Assembly (NCBI GenBank): GCA_910585415.1
Contig: CAJUDT010000107.1
Coordinates: 1 to 6,868, forward strand
Direction: 5' to 3'
DNA: 6,868 nt
Source of the DNA: an uncultured Flavonifractor sp.
Lineage (GTDB): Bacteria > Bacillota > Clostridia > Oscillospirales > Oscillospiraceae
The notes under the pieces are model-generated. The model was given only the letters and a program-made list of their open reading frames with translations. It was not told where the DNA came from and searched no databases. Each line of letters opens with the position of its first letter. The first letter of the stretch is position 1. A program made the translations under genes and the position numbers. Of the stretch, positions 5,914 to 6,868 are shown one piece after another.

Positions 5914-6624
5914 TTACTCCCCCCAGCGGAGCCAGTGCAGGACGGCCTCTGGGGTGGGCTCGGGCAGGTCCATGGTGTGCCGGGGCGTGTAGACCTGGTC
6001 CAGGTAGTGGGCGTCGGAGCTGGTGATGAAGCGCAGGCCCGCCAGGTCCCGGCGGCGGGTAAAGTCCGGGGGGCAGTGGTGGGAGAGCTCGGCCAGGGGG
6101 AAGTTCAGGCCGGGGTCCCAGACCCCCAGGACGCCCAGCAGGGAGAAGGATGGGCGGTCGATGTGGGCGGGCCAGGCGAAGCCGCCATATTCCGCCGAGA
6201 GGGCGGGGACCTCCGCCAGGGGGATTTGTGTGGCATTGGCCAACAGGGCGGGCTCCTGCCCCAGGATTTGGTCGCCCTCGTCCATGTAGAGCTGTTCGCC
6301 GAAAATGGCTGGGTCGTTTTCGCCGGGGGACAGGCGGGCCGAGACGTATGCGGAAAAGTCATTTGCCTGTTTCAGGGTTGGGAACAGGCAGATAACATGG
6401 ACTTCCTCGCTGGTACACAGCTCCATGCCCGGCAGGGGCAGTAAGCCGCGTTCCGCTGCGGCACGGCAGAAGGCGGCGCAGTTCCCGCAGGTGTTGTGGT
6501 CGGTCAGTGCGACCACATTCAGCCCCGCCAGGGCGCACATCGCCGCTAGATTCGCCGGCGTCATGTCGCTGCTCCCGCAGGGGGAGAGGCAGGAGTGCAT
6601 ATGTAAATCATAATAGAGCTTCAT
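5914..6624 (-). CDS. PHP-domain metal-dependent phosphoesterase
   Basis: This 236-residue protein carries the PHP (polymerase and histidinol phosphatase) fold, a trinuclear-metal phosphoesterase. Visible metal-ligand motifs in order are DLHMHS (H8, H10), D20, TDHNT (D42, H43), GMEL (E68), HV (H76), PAHIDRP (H154) and SSDAH (D204, H206), so the active site looks complete. It is shorter than TrpH/YciV-type nucleases (about 290 residues) and has no polymerase or other domain. The substrate cannot be told; a generic 'histidinol phosphatase' label would be unsafe. It lies on the same strand as the hyd operon, 243 bases upstream of hydC, with the hyd promoters in between. It may be a separate unit or read through, since no strong terminator is visible after it. 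From memory, PHP genes recur beside clostridial hyd operons. The start is supported by GAGG nine bases before the ATG; this site is weaker than those of the hyd genes. Confidence 0.93.
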   Translation of the reverse strand: MKLYYDLHMHSCLSPCGSSDMTPANLAAMCALAGLNVVALTDHNTCGNCAAFCRAAAERGLLPLPGMELCTSEEVHVICLFPTLKQANDFSAYVSARLSPGENDPAIFGEQLYMDEGDQILGQEPALLANATQIPLAEVPALSAEYGGFAWPAHIDRPSFSLLGVLGVWDPGLNFPLAELSHHCPPDFTRRRDLAGLRFITSSDAHYLDQVYTPRHTMDLPEPTPEAVLHWLRWGE

Positions 6625-6868
6625 CGACGTTCGCCTCTGCTTTTTGTTCTGGTTTTGGGGGGTTCGGGGGGGTTGCTTCTTCCTCGGTGCTCCCTACGTT
6701 TCGTTCGCTGGTCCCGCCTCCGGCGGGTTACTTTCCAGCGATGGAAAGTAACCAAAGATCGCCGGGCCTGCGGGCCCGGACCCGGGGTCGGGGGGCGGCG
6801 GTGGAGATACGGGGCCTGCAAATCCTTTGGTTGGTACCCGCCGTTTTGGCTTGTAGCCCTCAACACTT
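6625..6868. other. Non-coding stretch upstream of the PHP gene
   Basis: These 244 bases hold no convincing gene. The only long frame, on the minus strand, is low-complexity Arg/Pro with no ribosome binding site visible. The stretch holds two G runs (6657-6662 and 6666-6672), three consecutive hairpins (6713-6727, 6726-6753, 6762-6779) and a wide inverted pair (6750-6757 with 6825-6832). No clear minus-strand promoter for the PHP gene is visible; it may lie beyond the right edge. Confidence 0.6.
6713..6779. repeat. Cluster of three hairpins, probable dispersed intergenic repeat
   Basis: First stem: CCCGCC (6713-6718) with GGCGGG (6722-6727). Second stem: GGTTACTTTCCA (6726-6737) with TGGAAAGTAACC (6742-6753), 12 perfect pairs around GCGA, which on the plus-strand RNA is a GNRA tetraloop. 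It shares two bases with the first stem, so the two compete slightly. Third stem: CCGGGCC (6762-6768) with GGCCCGG (6773-6779). AACCAAAG (6750-6757) also matches CTTTGGTT (6825-6832). From memory, TTACTTTCC/GGAAAGTAACCAAAG units recur between genes in related gut Clostridia; there is no second copy in this window. Confidence 0.6.

Noticed and set aside
5848..6444. 198-codon plus-strand open frame across the PHP gene
   Set aside because: It is antisense to a PHP protein with complete metal-binding motifs, its product is Gly/Gln-rich without family features, and its start lies in the hyd promoter region.
6621..6866. 81-codon minus-strand open frame at the right edge
   Set aside because: It is Arg/Pro-rich, runs through the hairpin cluster and G runs, and overlaps the PHP start. 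It looks like translation of an intergenic repeat.

Overview
The window looks like chromosomal DNA of a strictly anaerobic, GC-rich gut-type Clostridia, probably Oscillospiraceae of the Flavonifractor/Lawsonibacter/Pseudoflavonifractor kind. The taxon is inferred from gene content, strong AGGAGG-type ribosome binding sites, high-GC codon use and the style of the intergenic repeats; nothing in the window proves it.

Layout, left to right. Positions 1-173 are AT-rich and non-coding, with two inverted repeats. They lead into a small plus-strand gene (174-521) resembling the C-terminal domain of class V aminotransferases without its PLP-binding domain. A bidirectional terminator (579-619) separates it from a convergent minus-strand operon. 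In transcription order that operon encodes a NuoE-like [2Fe-2S] subunit (hydC, 5670-5176), a small HATPase protein (5158-4610), an HndB-like ferredoxin-fold protein (4588-4220), a NuoF-like flavoprotein (hydB, 4205-2403) and a 586-residue [FeFe] hydrogenase (hydA, 2387-627). Gaps are only 14-21 bases and each gene has its own ribosome binding site. Upstream, on the same strand, is a PHP-family phosphoesterase (6624-5914). The right end (6625-6868) is a non-coding stretch of G runs and consecutive hairpins that looks like a dispersed intergenic repeat.

The five-gene operon is the HydABC/Hnd type of soluble, NAD(P)-linked, probably electron-bifurcating hydrogenase. HydB would bind NAD(H) and FMN, HydC and HndB would supply extra [2Fe-2S]-type modules, and HydA would carry the H-cluster. 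In fermentation such enzymes re-oxidise NADH plus reduced ferredoxin to H2, or run in reverse. No H-cluster maturase (hydE, hydF, hydG) lies in the window.

The 243-base gap between the PHP gene and hydC carries a sigma-A-like promoter (TTTACA-16-TATAAT). Farther upstream is an extended -10 (TGGTATAGT) with a Rex-like palindrome on its predicted start site, suggesting control by the NADH/NAD+ ratio. The most notable observations are this Rex-like layout, a Cys-to-Ser change in the H-cluster L1 motif of HydA, an HndB with only three cysteines, an orphan aminotransferase-like domain, and the HATPase and PHP genes beside a hydrogenase.
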